Assembly: GCA_045635765.1 (NCBI GenBank)
Contig: JAZTWH010000077.1
Span: forward strand, 21,493-85,492
DNA: 64,000 nucleotides
Reading direction: 5' to 3'
Source: RGIG995 sp045635765
GTDB lineage: Bacteria > Bacillota > Clostridia > Oscillospirales > UBA644
Below are positions 16,570 through 24,840 of the stretch, piece after piece. Every line of letters begins with the position of its first letter. Position 1 is the stretch's first letter. The notes under the pieces are model-generated. The model was not told where the DNA came from, ran no database searches, and saw only the letters and a list, made by a program, of their open reading frames with translations. Both the position numbers and the translations under genes were made by a program.

Positions 16570-18039
16570 TTATTTTTGTTTCAGCAGCCATTCCTTACGG
16601 CGGCGGGCGGAATCCCGTTTTGGCTTGGTGAACCATAAAAGGATGAGACAGGCACCTACCAGGATTGCCGCAAAGGAGAACAAAAGTCCAGGAGAAATAT
16701 CGTTGGCCTTAAATTGGGACCACATGGTCAAAACCGCGTCATTCCGGTCCCCGAAATCCCTCATAATAAAACAACGGTCGACCACGGATTTCTCGGGATA
16801 TTGGGCAGAAAACTGGCGTCCCAGTTCTGCGGTCTGAACCAGGATAGATCCATCTTCGGAGCAATAATCTTCCGAGACGGTACCCTCAAAATAATAGGTC
16901 AGATCCACGGTGTATTCCCCTTCATCATCCCCGTACCAATCCTGAACCAATTCAAAGATCTCATCCCCGGCGATGACGCTGGTATAACCGATAAATTCCA
17001 TATTACGGGCGGCGACGGAGGGCTGGCAAAGATAATTGACGAAATCCTGGGCAAGCTCGGTATTTGCACCCTTGGGCATGACCCAGCCGTCGAACCAAAC
17101 CGAACCGCCGTCCTCGGGCACGGAGAAGTTAAGCAGAACGCCGTCTTCTTCCTCGGCCAAATCCATGGAATAGACCGCATCCCCGGACCAAGCCTGATTG
17201 ATATCGATCTTTCCGGAAACGATATCACTTTTTCCGCTGTCCACTTCAAGGCCGTAAATATTGCCCTTCATGGCCTTCAAGGCGGCACCGGCACCGGCAA
17301 TGGTATCGTCGTCGGTACGATTCATCAGATCTCCCAGAGCAGTGCGGTACTCCCGCAGGGTTACACTTCCGTTATTCAACCGCTGATTCCAGGATTCGAT
17401 CTCCGCTTTATGGGCGGCGACGACCGCAGGGATGTAGGCATCCCGGACGGAATCCTTAATAGTGATACGGTTCTTGTAATCCGTGTTCCAGAGGATTTCC
17501 CAGGACCGGGTATCCTCCTCCGCCACGGCTTCAGGATTGTAGATGATCCCGACGGTTCCCCACATATAGCCTACGGAATACTGATCGAATCCGTTTTCCT
17601 CAAAGACTTGCTTAATGTAGGGAGATGCGTAGTTATTATAATTTTCCAGTTTGGAATAATCAAATTTTTCCAAAGCAATGTTCTCGTCGGTTCCGTTTTC
17701 CGTGGCGGCGATCATCTTTTGGATGACATAATCCGACGGGCAGACCAAATCATACTGGGATTTCCCCGTTTTCAGGGTATTCAGCATGGTTTCGTTGGTT
17801 TCAAAGGTATCGTACTGGACGGAAACTCTTACTCCGGTGCGGGCATAATAATCCTCGGCCCAATCCTCCATCACGGAGGGAACCACCTGAGTCCCGTTAT
17901 CGTCGGTACCGTCGTCAATATAATCCTGCCAATTGTAAACCCGGAGGGTCACCTCTGCGGCATCCGCCCCAAGTCCCATGGCTCCGAACAGAGACAGGGC
18001 CAAGGTAAAACACAAGGCAAGAGACAGAATCTTTTTCAC
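16570..18039 (-). CDS. potD: Polyamine ABC transporter substrate-binding protein, C-terminally anchored
   Basis: 489 residues, longer than the roughly 350 of E. coli PotD. A signal peptide (1 to about 27, ends ADA-AEV) is followed by the PotD/PotF fold: LRVYNWQDYID, YDLVCPSDYVIQKM, GYMWGTVGIIYNPE, INQAWSGDAVYSMD and WFDGWVMPKGA. No lipobox Cys is seen; instead a membrane helix at about 449-469 followed by KPKRDSARRRKEW anchors the C-terminus. It should deliver spermidine or putrescine to PotBC. It overlaps potC by an ATGA. Substrate inferred from family. Confidence 0.88.
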   Translation of the reverse strand: MKKILSLALCFTLALSLFGAMGLGADAAEVTLRVYNWQDYIDDGTDDNGTQVVPSVMEDWAEDYYARTGVRVSVQYDTFETNETMLNTLKTGKSQYDLVCPSDYVIQKMIAATENGTDENIALEKFDYSKLENYNNYASPYIKQVFEENGFDQYSVGYMWGTVGIIYNPEAVAEEDTRSWEILWNTDYKNRITIKDSVRDAYIPAVVAAHKAEIESWNQRLNNGSVTLREYRTALGDLMNRTDDDTIAGAGAALKAMKGNIYGLEVDSGKSDIVSGKIDINQAWSGDAVYSMDLAEEEDGVLLNFSVPEDGGSVWFDGWVMPKGANTELAQDFVNYLCQPSVAARNMEFIGYTSVIAGDEIFELVQDWYGDDEGEYTVDLTYYFEGTVSEDYCSEDGSILVQTAELGRQFSAQYPEKSVVDRCFIMRDFGDRNDAVLTMWSQFKANDISPGLLFSFAAILVGACLILLWFTKPKRDSARRRKEWLLKQK

Positions 18040-18836
18040 CGTTTCCCTCCTTCTCCTTTCCCGTGCTTCTGACGGACGTTGACCACAATGAGAAGCACCA
18101 GAGCAAACACAAAAATAAGGGTGGTCAGTGCCCGCAGCGTGGGGGGCAAGGTCCCCCGCTTGCTGGTAACGCCGTAAACGTAGGTAGACAAGGTCGTAAA
18201 GGATGCATCCCGGGTAAAGGCGGTAATAATGTAATCATCCAGCGACAACGTAACCGACAGAAGGAAACCGCTGAAGATGCCGGGCATAATCTCCGGAAGG
18301 ACGATCTTACGCAATGCCTGAGAGGGACGGGATCCCAGATCCAGGGCCGCTTCGTACACGTTCGGATCCATCTGCTGCAATTTGGGGTTAATGCTCAAGA
18401 CCACAAAGGGCAGTGTCAAAACCACGTGGCCGATGAGAAGGGATATGAAATTGAACTGAACCCCGAAATAGACGAACAGAATCGTAAGGGACAGAGCCGT
18501 TACAATTTCCGCATTCATAATGGGGATTTGAGAAACCCCCTCCAGGGCGGCCTTCATTTTCTTTCCGCTGTAATGGATTCCGATTGCTCCCACCGTGCCG
18601 AGGACCGTAGAAACGGCGGCAGACGACAGGGCAACGATGACCGTATTGATCACGGCGGTAACGATCTCTTGATTTTTAAACAGATCGGGGTACAAATCCA
18701 AGGAAAACCCGGTCCAGGAGCCGATCACTTTAGCCTCGGTGAAGGAAAAGATCATCAGAACCAGGATGGGAGCGTACATCAAAAGGAGCATGATGCCGAC
18801 GTAAATACGGGCGAGAATACGAGTCGATTTTTTCAT
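18036..18836 (-). CDS. potC: Polyamine ABC transporter permease PotC
   Basis: 266 residues, six membrane segments. The EAA loop reads EAALDLGSRPSQALRKIVLP, followed by SLDDYIITAFTRDAS, the PotC/PotI signature. The start is the ATG at 18836 in the ATGA that ends potB; the frame is open further upstream but that extension (RRRQRYDA and before) overlaps potB and lacks homology. Works with PotB as the membrane channel. Confidence 0.92.
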   Translation of the reverse strand: MKKSTRILARIYVGIMLLLMYAPILVLMIFSFTEAKVIGSWTGFSLDLYPDLFKNQEIVTAVINTVIVALSSAAVSTVLGTVGAIGIHYSGKKMKAALEGVSQIPIMNAEIVTALSLTILFVYFGVQFNFISLLIGHVVLTLPFVVLSINPKLQQMDPNVYEAALDLGSRPSQALRKIVLPEIMPGIFSGFLLSVTLSLDDYIITAFTRDASFTTLSTYVYGVTSKRGTLPPTLRALTTLIFVFALVLLIVVNVRQKHGKGEGGKR

Positions 18837-19630
18837 AGCATCGTACCTCTGACGTCGTCTTCTTTCTGTACGTTCTTCGTCGCGAACATACCACCGGCAA
18901 TCAAAAGCAACATGACCACCGCCACGATGCTTCCCATATGCCACAGGCCCTGATCAAAATACAACTGGATACTGTTCCCGATCAAGGACAGTTTCCGTTC
19001 TCCCATAACGTCGCTGATGACGTAAGAGGACATGGTAGGCATAAAGACCATGGTTGCCGCCGAGACGATCCCCGGAGCCGTCATGGGAAGGATCACCTTC
19101 CCAAAGGTCTGCCAAGGACGAGCCCCCAGATCGGAGGATGCTTCGATCTGACTGTAATCCAGCTTCGTCATGGTGGTATATAAGGGGAGAATCACGAAGG
19201 GGAGGTAATTATATACCATACCGATCATTGTGCAGAGATAGGGGTGTTCCCCGCCGTTCAGCCCCACCCAGTAAAGAAGATCCCGGGTTGCCGCCGTGCG
19301 AAGGACGAAGTTAATCCACATGGGCATCACGAACAGCAATACAATGGCCGTAGGCATTTTCATTTCCCGATGGGCAAGAAAATAGGCAATGGGATACCCC
19401 AACAGAAGGCAGATGACCGTATTTGCGGCTCCGATAATAAAGGAGACAAGTATGGTATTGATATTGGATGCACTCCCGAACAGAGAGGCCAGGTTTTGGA
19501 AGGTAAAATTCCCGTCTGCGTCGGTGAAGGCGTATCCCAAGATCAAAATCAGCGGAATCAGGACGAACAAAACCATAAACACGCCGTAGGGAAGGGCGAG
19601 CCACTTGCGGGTAAACTTAATTTTTGACAT
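18833..19630 (-). CDS. potB: Polyamine ABC transporter permease PotB
   Basis: 265 residues, six membrane segments, starting KFTRKWLALPYGVFMVLFVL. The coupling loop is EASSDLGARPWQTFGKVILP and is followed by MPTMSSYVISDVMGERK, typical of PotB/PotH. The ATG at 19630, nine bases after GGGAGG, is chosen over the GTG at 19648; it overlaps the end of potA by 14 bases. Confidence 0.92.
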   Translation of the reverse strand: MSKIKFTRKWLALPYGVFMVLFVLIPLILILGYAFTDADGNFTFQNLASLFGSASNINTILVSFIIGAANTVICLLLGYPIAYFLAHREMKMPTAIVLLFVMPMWINFVLRTAATRDLLYWVGLNGGEHPYLCTMIGMVYNYLPFVILPLYTTMTKLDYSQIEASSDLGARPWQTFGKVILPMTAPGIVSAATMVFMPTMSSYVISDVMGERKLSLIGNSIQLYFDQGLWHMGSIVAVVMLLLIAGGMFATKNVQKEDDVRGTML

Positions 19631-21134
19631 ACTTCGACGCCTCCCCACGCAGTTTCAGGCGAATCTTCTCCCCGGGGATGCGAACGGAGACCCGGTCGTA
19701 TTCATTCCAAGTGTATTCCGTATCAACCACAAAATCCTCATCGTCCTCGGTGCGGATAATGACCTGGTAGTGATTGCCGAGGTAAATCATGGAGACGATC
19801 TTTCCGCAAACGACGCCGCTGTCCTCATTATCGATAATTTCGATGTCGGAGAACGCAACGTCGGCAAATACGTCGGCGTCTTTAAAGTCGTATTTCTTTC
19901 CGTCGGGGGCGATGACGTAACCGTCCTCGTCCAATTTGGATCCGGGGATCAACTGCGTTACGTCGCAGTCGAAGGTGCCCCCCGCGATGACGACCCGGTT
20001 GTCATTGTCGATGTAGGCATCATCGTAAACGTTGGAAAGCATATCCTTCTTCATAATATGGATCAGGTCGGGAGCGATGTTGACCGCTACCGGGATCCCG
20101 GTTTCCATATTTTCGGTGGATTGAATGGTCACCTCGTTGCGGCCAACCATCATGGTGTATTCGTAGTGGATTCCTTTGAATACCTTTTCGGTCAAAATTC
20201 CGTCGATCATGCCCTTGCCCGGTTCCGCAAACTTTACGTCCTCGGGGCGGACCACCACGTTGACCTTTTCGTTTGCGGGGAAATCGTCCACGCAGTCGAA
20301 AATATGATTCAGGAACCGCACCTTGCGGTTGCCCATGTAAGTTCCCTCGTAGAGATTGCTCTCCCCGATAAAGTCGGCAACGAAAGCATTTTTCGGCTCG
20401 TTGTAAATATCCTCGGGGGTCCCGATCTGCTGAATACAGCCGTCCTTCATGACCACGATAGTATCGGACATGGTCAGAGCTTCCTCCTGATCATGGGTCA
20501 CGTAAATAAAGGTAATGCCCAGTTTGCGGTGCATTTCCTTCAGTTCCAACTGCATTTCCTTCCGCATCTTAAGATCCAAAGCACCGAGAGGTTCATCCAA
20601 AAGAAGGATCTGAGGTTCGTTGACGATGGCACGGGCAATGGCGATCCGCTGCTGCTGTCCGCCGGAGAGGGTGGAAATATCTCTCCATTCAAACTCCTCC
20701 AGATCAACGATCTTCAGGGCGTCCGTAACCCGCTTGGAAATCTCTGCTTTGGTCAACTTGCGGTACTTTGTGATCTTGTTCCCGTTACGATCCGTGGCCT
20801 CATAGGGGATTCGCTTCAGCTTCAAACCGAAGGCAACGTTATCGTACACGTCAAGATGGGGGAAAAGTGCGTACTTCTGAAAGACCGTATTGACGGGCCG
20901 TTCATAGGGGGGAAGGGCGGAAATATCCTCCCCGTTCAGAAGAATCTTCCCGGATGTAGGATGCTCGAACCCCGCAATCATACGCAGAGTCGTGGTCTTG
21001 CCGCACCCGGACGGACCAAGAAACGAAACAAATTCGCCTTTGTTGACGTAGAAGTTGAAGTTATCCACCGCAGTGGTCTCGTTGTAAGACTTCGTAACTC
21101 CGATCAACTCAATGATGACATTTTCTTTTTCCAT
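19617..21134 (-). CDS. potA: Polyamine ABC transporter ATPase PotA with duplicated TOBE-like tail
   Basis: 505 residues against about 350-380 for most PotA. The ATPase domain has GPSGCGKTTTLRM (Walker A), LSGGQQQRIAIARA (signature) and LLLDEPLGALD (Walker B), with a small basic insert near residue 110 (EATDRNGNKITKYRK). After residue 245 come a TOBE-like unit (VVVRPEDVKFAE to NIAPDLIHIMKK) and a second that resembles it (FDCDVTQLIPGSK, FSDIEIIDNE, to VRIPGEKIRLKL), joined by a linker that reads NDNRVVIAGGT. The ATG at 21134 is chosen; a GTG at 21143 is possible. First gene of potABCD. Confidence 0.9.
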   Translation of the reverse strand: MEKENVIIELIGVTKSYNETTAVDNFNFYVNKGEFVSFLGPSGCGKTTTLRMIAGFEHPTSGKILLNGEDISALPPYERPVNTVFQKYALFPHLDVYDNVAFGLKLKRIPYEATDRNGNKITKYRKLTKAEISKRVTDALKIVDLEEFEWRDISTLSGGQQQRIAIARAIVNEPQILLLDEPLGALDLKMRKEMQLELKEMHRKLGITFIYVTHDQEEALTMSDTIVVMKDGCIQQIGTPEDIYNEPKNAFVADFIGESNLYEGTYMGNRKVRFLNHIFDCVDDFPANEKVNVVVRPEDVKFAEPGKGMIDGILTEKVFKGIHYEYTMMVGRNEVTIQSTENMETGIPVAVNIAPDLIHIMKKDMLSNVYDDAYIDNDNRVVIAGGTFDCDVTQLIPGSKLDEDGYVIAPDGKKYDFKDADVFADVAFSDIEIIDNEDSGVVCGKIVSMIYLGNHYQVIIRTEDDEDFVVDTEYTWNEYDRVSVRIPGEKIRLKLRGEASKYVKN

Positions 21135-21505
21135 GTTCACCACTCCAAGATTAGAATTTTGCTTCTTTCAATCCTTTCTTCGCCGCAGTTTTGAACTTTG
21201 GATTCATCCCCTTTGGCTGCGTTTCCAAGAGTTGACTTTGATAACCTCAGTATGGCTCTTCCAACTATATTTTTAAGTAAGCAAGGAAAGTGTATCATCT
21301 TTGTATGACAAAAGATTGTCAAATAGATAAATTTTTTCGCTCGTTTTGTCAATTTTTTTCCCTCAAAATCCATTGAAACTATCGCGTTCCGGAAGAATTT
21401 TACAATTCCGAAGGACACCCCTCGAAAAAAAGGGAGATTCGTCCCATAAGCAGTACAATTGACGATTTTCATTTGTGAATAAAATATTACATTCTCAAAA
21501 AAGGC
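21135..21505. other. Gene-free leader of the pot operon
   Basis: AT-rich with no gene. A minus-strand TTGACA at 21317-21322 may be the potA -35 box, but no good -10 box lies 17 bases on, so the promoter is uncertain. The leader to the ATG would be about 160 bases; I see no known riboswitch fold. Confidence 0.5.
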
Positions 21506-21534
21506 TTGCTTTTCCAAAAAAAATATGCTATACT
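21506..21534 (+). promoter_or_regulatory. Promoter of tRNA-Arg
   Basis: TTGCTT (21506-21511), 17-base spacer, TATACT (21529-21534), 38 bases before the tRNA. Confidence 0.75.
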
Positions 21535-21571
21535 ATTTTGAGGAAAATCCCATTGACAAAATTGCATACGT

Positions 21572-21648
21572 GTACCCGTAGCTCAGCTGGATAGAGTGTC
21601 AGACTCCGACTCTGAAGGTCGAAGGTTCGAATCCTTTCGGGTACGCCA
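21572..21648 (+). tRNA. tRNA-Arg (CCG)
   Basis: Acceptor GTACCCG with CGGGTAC, anticodon stem TCAGA/TCTGA, loop CTCCGAC gives CCG, CCA encoded. Confidence 0.94.
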
Positions 21649-21650
21649 AA

Positions 21651-21681
21651 ATTCCGAGGACAGCCGTCCTCGGGATTTTTA
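21651..21681 (+). terminator. Terminator of tRNA-Arg
   Basis: ATTCCGAGGAC (21651-21661) pairs with GTCCTCGGGAT (21666-21676), followed by TTTT. Confidence 0.85.
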
Positions 21682-21724
21682 CCTATAAAACCCTTTTGCC
21701 CATAAAAGAAGACTGCGTAAGGCG

Positions 21725-21792
21725 GACAGTTAGACTGACTGACGAGCAGACATACGGACGGGCTCACGGACGAACTAACGGACGAACGGTCG
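21725..21792. repeat. Degenerate short repeat rich in GACGGAC/ACGAACG units
   Basis: Loose repeats of GAC- and CGGACGAAC-like words (GACTGACTGACGAG, then ACGGACGGGCTC, ACGGACGAACTA, ACGGACGAACGG) with spacing near 12 bases. It sits between the tRNA-Arg terminator and the antiporter gene; function unknown. Confidence 0.5.
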
Positions 21793-21882
21793 GCCCCCTC
21801 ATTCTCTTCGATGGACAAAAGCGGAATATCCCCGGGAATTGACTGCAAATCTACTAGATTATATTAGAAAGAAGTAATCATT

Positions 21883-23202
21883 ATGGCAACGACTCTACTC
21901 TCTGTTTCCATCGCACTTTTAGCGGGACTTTTAATGACCCGACTGTTTAAACCTCTGAAATTACCCTCGGTGACGGCATATTTGATTGCCGGCGTCCTGG
22001 TGGGCCCCCACGGTCTTGGCATGCTGCGTCAGGACGGCTTGGGCTTCACCTCCCACGAGGCCATGGAAGGCCTGGCCATGATTTCGGAGGTAGCTTTGGG
22101 CTTTATTGCCTTTTCCATTGGGAATGAATTCCGCCTCTCCGACTTAAAAAAAACCGGCAAGCAAGCCACCGTTATCGGAATTTTACAAGCCTTGACGGCC
22201 ACGGTGCTGGTAGATTTAGGATTGTTTGGCTTACATCTTCTGATTCCCGAAATCCTTTCCCTTTCGACCGTATTGGTGCTGGGTGCCATTGCGACGGCCA
22301 CGGCCCCTGCCGCAACGCTGATGGTGGTCCGGCAGTACAAGGCAAAAGGGCCTTTGACCAAACTGCTTTTACCAATCGTTGCCTTGGATGATGCTGTTGG
22401 ATTAGTAATTTTTGCAATTTCCTTTGGAATTGCCCGGGCTTTGGGCAGCGGATCGGTGGACCTGATCTCCATTATTGTCAACCCCATCGTAGAAATTGCG
22501 GGATCCCTGCTTTTGGGTGCCATTATGGGATGGATTCTGACGCAACTGGAACGGCTGTTTAATTCCAATACAAACCGATTGAATCTGACCATTGCATTCG
22601 TATTTCTTACGGTATCCCTGGCCATGATCGACTTCCACGTCGGGCCCATACACATCCAGTTCTCGTCCCTTTTGGTGTGCATGATGCTTGGGACGGTATT
22701 CTGCAACATCTGCCCTCTTTCCCACGATCTGATGGAACGGTCCGACAAATGGACCTCTCCCCTCTTTGCTCTGTTTTTCGTTATCAGCGGGGCAGAATTG
22801 AATTTGGAAATTCTGCAAAACGGGTTCGTGGTTTTAATCGGCATAGTCTACATTCTGACCCGTTCCGCGGGGAAATACGTCGGAACCTTCGGAAGTGCAA
22901 AACTGGTCAAATGCGAGCCGAAAATCTGCAAATTTTTAGGGATCACACTGTTGCCCCAGGCCGGAGTTGCCCTTGGAATGTGCACCATCGCCGCGGCAGC
23001 ACCGGAATTGGGTGGCGGAGGAGAAATTATTCGCAACGTCACGCTGTTTTCCGTTCTGGTGTACGAATTGTTTGGCCCCCTGCTGACCCGGATGTCCCTG
23101 CAGGCCGCCGGAGAAATTACCCCCATACCGGAGCACGTTAAAAACCGCCGTCATCATAAGCTCAACGAAGCAAAAGAAAATCGGAATCAGCAGGAACCGT
23201 AA
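21883..23202 (+). CDS. Cation/proton antiporter, CPA2 family (Kef/NapA type)
   Basis: 439 residues with 12 to 13 membrane helices. LKLPSVTAYLIAGVLVGPHG is the CPA2 start signature, AIATATAPAATLMVVRQYKA and PIVALDDAVGLVIFAISFG hold the inner-helix motifs; the adjacent Asp pair in ALDDAVG is where electrogenic Na+/H+ antiporters carry their two carboxylates. No RCK/TrkA-N domain follows, unlike KefB/C. It likely exchanges Na+ or K+ for protons. Start ATG at 21883 with AGAAAG-type site; monocistronic. Confidence 0.85.
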   Translation: MATTLLSVSIALLAGLLMTRLFKPLKLPSVTAYLIAGVLVGPHGLGMLRQDGLGFTSHEAMEGLAMISEVALGFIAFSIGNEFRLSDLKKTGKQATVIGILQALTATVLVDLGLFGLHLLIPEILSLSTVLVLGAIATATAPAATLMVVRQYKAKGPLTKLLLPIVALDDAVGLVIFAISFGIARALGSGSVDLISIIVNPIVEIAGSLLLGAIMGWILTQLERLFNSNTNRLNLTIAFVFLTVSLAMIDFHVGPIHIQFSSLLVCMMLGTVFCNICPLSHDLMERSDKWTSPLFALFFVISGAELNLEILQNGFVVLIGIVYILTRSAGKYVGTFGSAKLVKCEPKICKFLGITLLPQAGVALGMCTIAAAAPELGGGGEIIRNVTLFSVLVYELFGPLLTRMSLQAAGEITPIPEHVKNRRHHKLNEAKENRNQQEP

Positions 23203-23326
23203 TTCCATATCAAGGCTTCCCGACCAGTTCGGGAAGCCCTTTGTTTTGCAAAGCTCCCCCCCCCGGAGAGATTCCATATCAGGGCTCTCCGACCTTTTGG
23301 GGAGACCTTTGTTTTGCAAAGCTCCC
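23202..23326. repeat. Two imperfect copies of a 57-base intergenic repeat
   Basis: Copy 1 (23202-23258) and copy 2 (23271-23326) both run ATTCCATATC, a hairpin (GGCTTCCCGA with TCGGGAAGCC in copy 1, a changed but still pairing version in copy 2), then CCTTTGTTTTGCAAAGCTCCC. Copy 1 begins on the last base of the antiporter stop. Confidence 0.75.
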
Positions 23327-23353
23327 TCGAAGAATTCGGTAGACTTTGCAAAA

Positions 23354-23396
23354 AAACACCCGAAGAAGCGTTGACTTCTTCGGGTGTTTCTTTAAT
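23354..23396 (+). terminator. Terminator after the antiporter, shared with the sugar cassette
   Basis: AAACACCCGAAGAAG (23354-23368) pairs with its inverted copy at 23375-23389. T-rich on the plus side and A-run on the other, so it can stop the plus-strand antiporter and the minus-strand kinase operon. Confidence 0.85.
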
Positions 23397-23485
23397 TTCA
23401 GTGACTTGCATCAAAGATTTTAGACTTGCATGGGTTGATAAAAGCGAAAAAATCGCCTCCATCCTCCCTAAGAATCAATCTGATC

Positions 23486-24385
23486 TTATTTGCAGGCAAA
23501 GGCAGCACCGACAAGCGGAGCAAGCTCCCCTAAGGCCGCTCGTTCCAGTCGGGGAAGTTCCCCGGAGGAATAGCAATGAGTACGGACGTATTCGATGAGG
23601 GGATTCAGGAAATCATCCTCCTTGCTCATGCCGCCGCTAAAAAGAACGGCGTTGGGAGACAAGAGATTCACCGCCGTAACGATGGTATTCCCCAGGGTAA
23701 CGATCGCTTCATCAATAGCCTTTTTGGCTTCGCTGTGGCCGTTTCGAGCCGCTTCAAAGAGATCTCTGGAGGTCTTACCCTCGCCCAAAAGGAGACTGGC
23801 CGTAATATCCAGTCCTCCCCCGGCACAGTATTTCTCCATACAACCCCGTTTTCCGCAACCGCAGAGTCTTCCGTTGGGAACCACGGGAACATGGCCCATT
23901 TCGCCTGCGGCACCCAGGGCACCGTTGTAGATCTTGCCGTCGATCACCATTCCCGTACCGATTCCGGTGCCGAGGGTAATACAGATCAGCGTATCCGTAC
24001 CCTTTCCGCCGCCGCAGGTGTATTCCCCCCAAGCGGCCGCCCGGGAGTCCTGGAGCATCAGGACGGGGAGGTTCAGCGTTTCAGACAGTTTATCGGCGAA
24101 ATCCTCGGACAGGATGGCAATATTGGGAGCCTTGAGGATTCGTTTGCCGTCACTGCTGACCGTGCCGGGAATTCCCACCCCGCAGGAGACGATGTCCCCG
24201 GCGGAAATTTCACATTCCTTGCACAGTTCTTCCACTACGGCTTTGATCTCTTCCGTAACGTTGGAAACGGATTTCACTTTCAGATTGCGAAGGGCCGCAA
24301 CCGTAGCGGATCCGTCTTCTTCTTGCCGAAGGATTCCGATATTGATCTTGGTACCGCCCACATCCAAGCCAAGTCTATAGATCAA
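23486..24385 (-). CDS. ROK-family sugar kinase
   Basis: 299 residues. The phosphate loop is LGLDVGGTKINIG at the N-terminus, the catalytic Asp lies in LMLQDSRAAAWGE, and the ROK signature follows: ICITLGTGIGTGMVIDGKIY, GEMGHVPV, then the zinc ligands CGCGKRGCMEKYC. ROK kinases phosphorylate hexoses such as glucose, allose, fructose or ManNAc. Next to an RpiB-type isomerase an allose or similar 6-phosphate is plausible, but not shown. The TTG at 24385 overlaps the rpiB stop (TTGA), seven bases after GGAGG. Last gene of the cassette. Confidence 0.88.
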   Translation of the reverse strand: MIYRLGLDVGGTKINIGILRQEEDGSATVAALRNLKVKSVSNVTEEIKAVVEELCKECEISAGDIVSCGVGIPGTVSSDGKRILKAPNIAILSEDFADKLSETLNLPVLMLQDSRAAAWGEYTCGGGKGTDTLICITLGTGIGTGMVIDGKIYNGALGAAGEMGHVPVVPNGRLCGCGKRGCMEKYCAGGGLDITASLLLGEGKTSRDLFEAARNGHSEAKKAIDEAIVTLGNTIVTAVNLLSPNAVLFSGGMSKEDDFLNPLIEYVRTHCYSSGELPRLERAALGELAPLVGAAFACK

Positions 24386-24828
24386 AACGTTCCCTCCTCG
24401 ATGGCGGAGATCATTTCGATTCTCTTCCCGTGTCTTCCGCCCTCAAATTCTGCGTTCAAGAACGCATCGACGATGGTTTCCGCAGTAGCGGTTCCGATGA
24501 CTCTGGCACCGAAAGCAATAATATTTGCGTTATTATGCTGACGGGTCAGGGCCGCAGAGTAAGGCTCGGAGCAAACGGCAGCCCGGATGCCCTTTACCTT
24601 ATTTGCTGCCATAGAAATACCGATTCCGGTCCCGCAGATCAAGATACCAAGATCACATTCTCCGGAGGCAACGGCATCCGCAACCTTCTTCCCGTAAACG
24701 GGATAGTCCACACGGTCTTCCTCATCGGTTCCGAAATTGACAAGTTCGTATCCTTTTTCGGTAAGATACCGCACGATATGGTTTTTCATTTCTACTGCAA
24801 CGTGGTCGTTTCCAATGGCAATTTTCAT
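24382..24828 (-). CDS. RpiB/LacAB-family sugar-phosphate isomerase
   Basis: 148 residues, normal for RpiB. KIAIGNDHVAVEMKNHIVRY starts the fold, the catalytic Cys lies in LGILICGTGIGISMAANKV, and the ring-opening His region is TRQHNNANIIAFGARVIG. Members interconvert ribose-5-P and ribulose-5-P, or allose-6-P and allulose-6-P, or act on tetrose phosphates. Given the ROK kinase beside it, a hexose phosphate is possible. The ATG at 24828 has GAGG seven bases upstream; the ATG at 24834 is too close to it. Confidence 0.9.
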   Translation of the reverse strand: MKIAIGNDHVAVEMKNHIVRYLTEKGYELVNFGTDEEDRVDYPVYGKKVADAVASGECDLGILICGTGIGISMAANKVKGIRAAVCSEPYSAALTRQHNNANIIAFGARVIGTATAETIVDAFLNAEFEGGRHGKRIEMISAIEEGTF

Positions 24829-24840
24829 AATCATTCCTCT

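Noticed and set aside
16714..18072. A 452-codon plus-strand frame opposite potD
   Set aside because: A shadow: the minus strand has the complete PotD motifs.
19605..21194. A 529-codon plus-strand frame opposite potA
   Set aside because: A shadow of potA; no homology and no ribosome site.
21725..21792. CRISPR-like array
   Set aside because: Units are short, unequal and without spacers.
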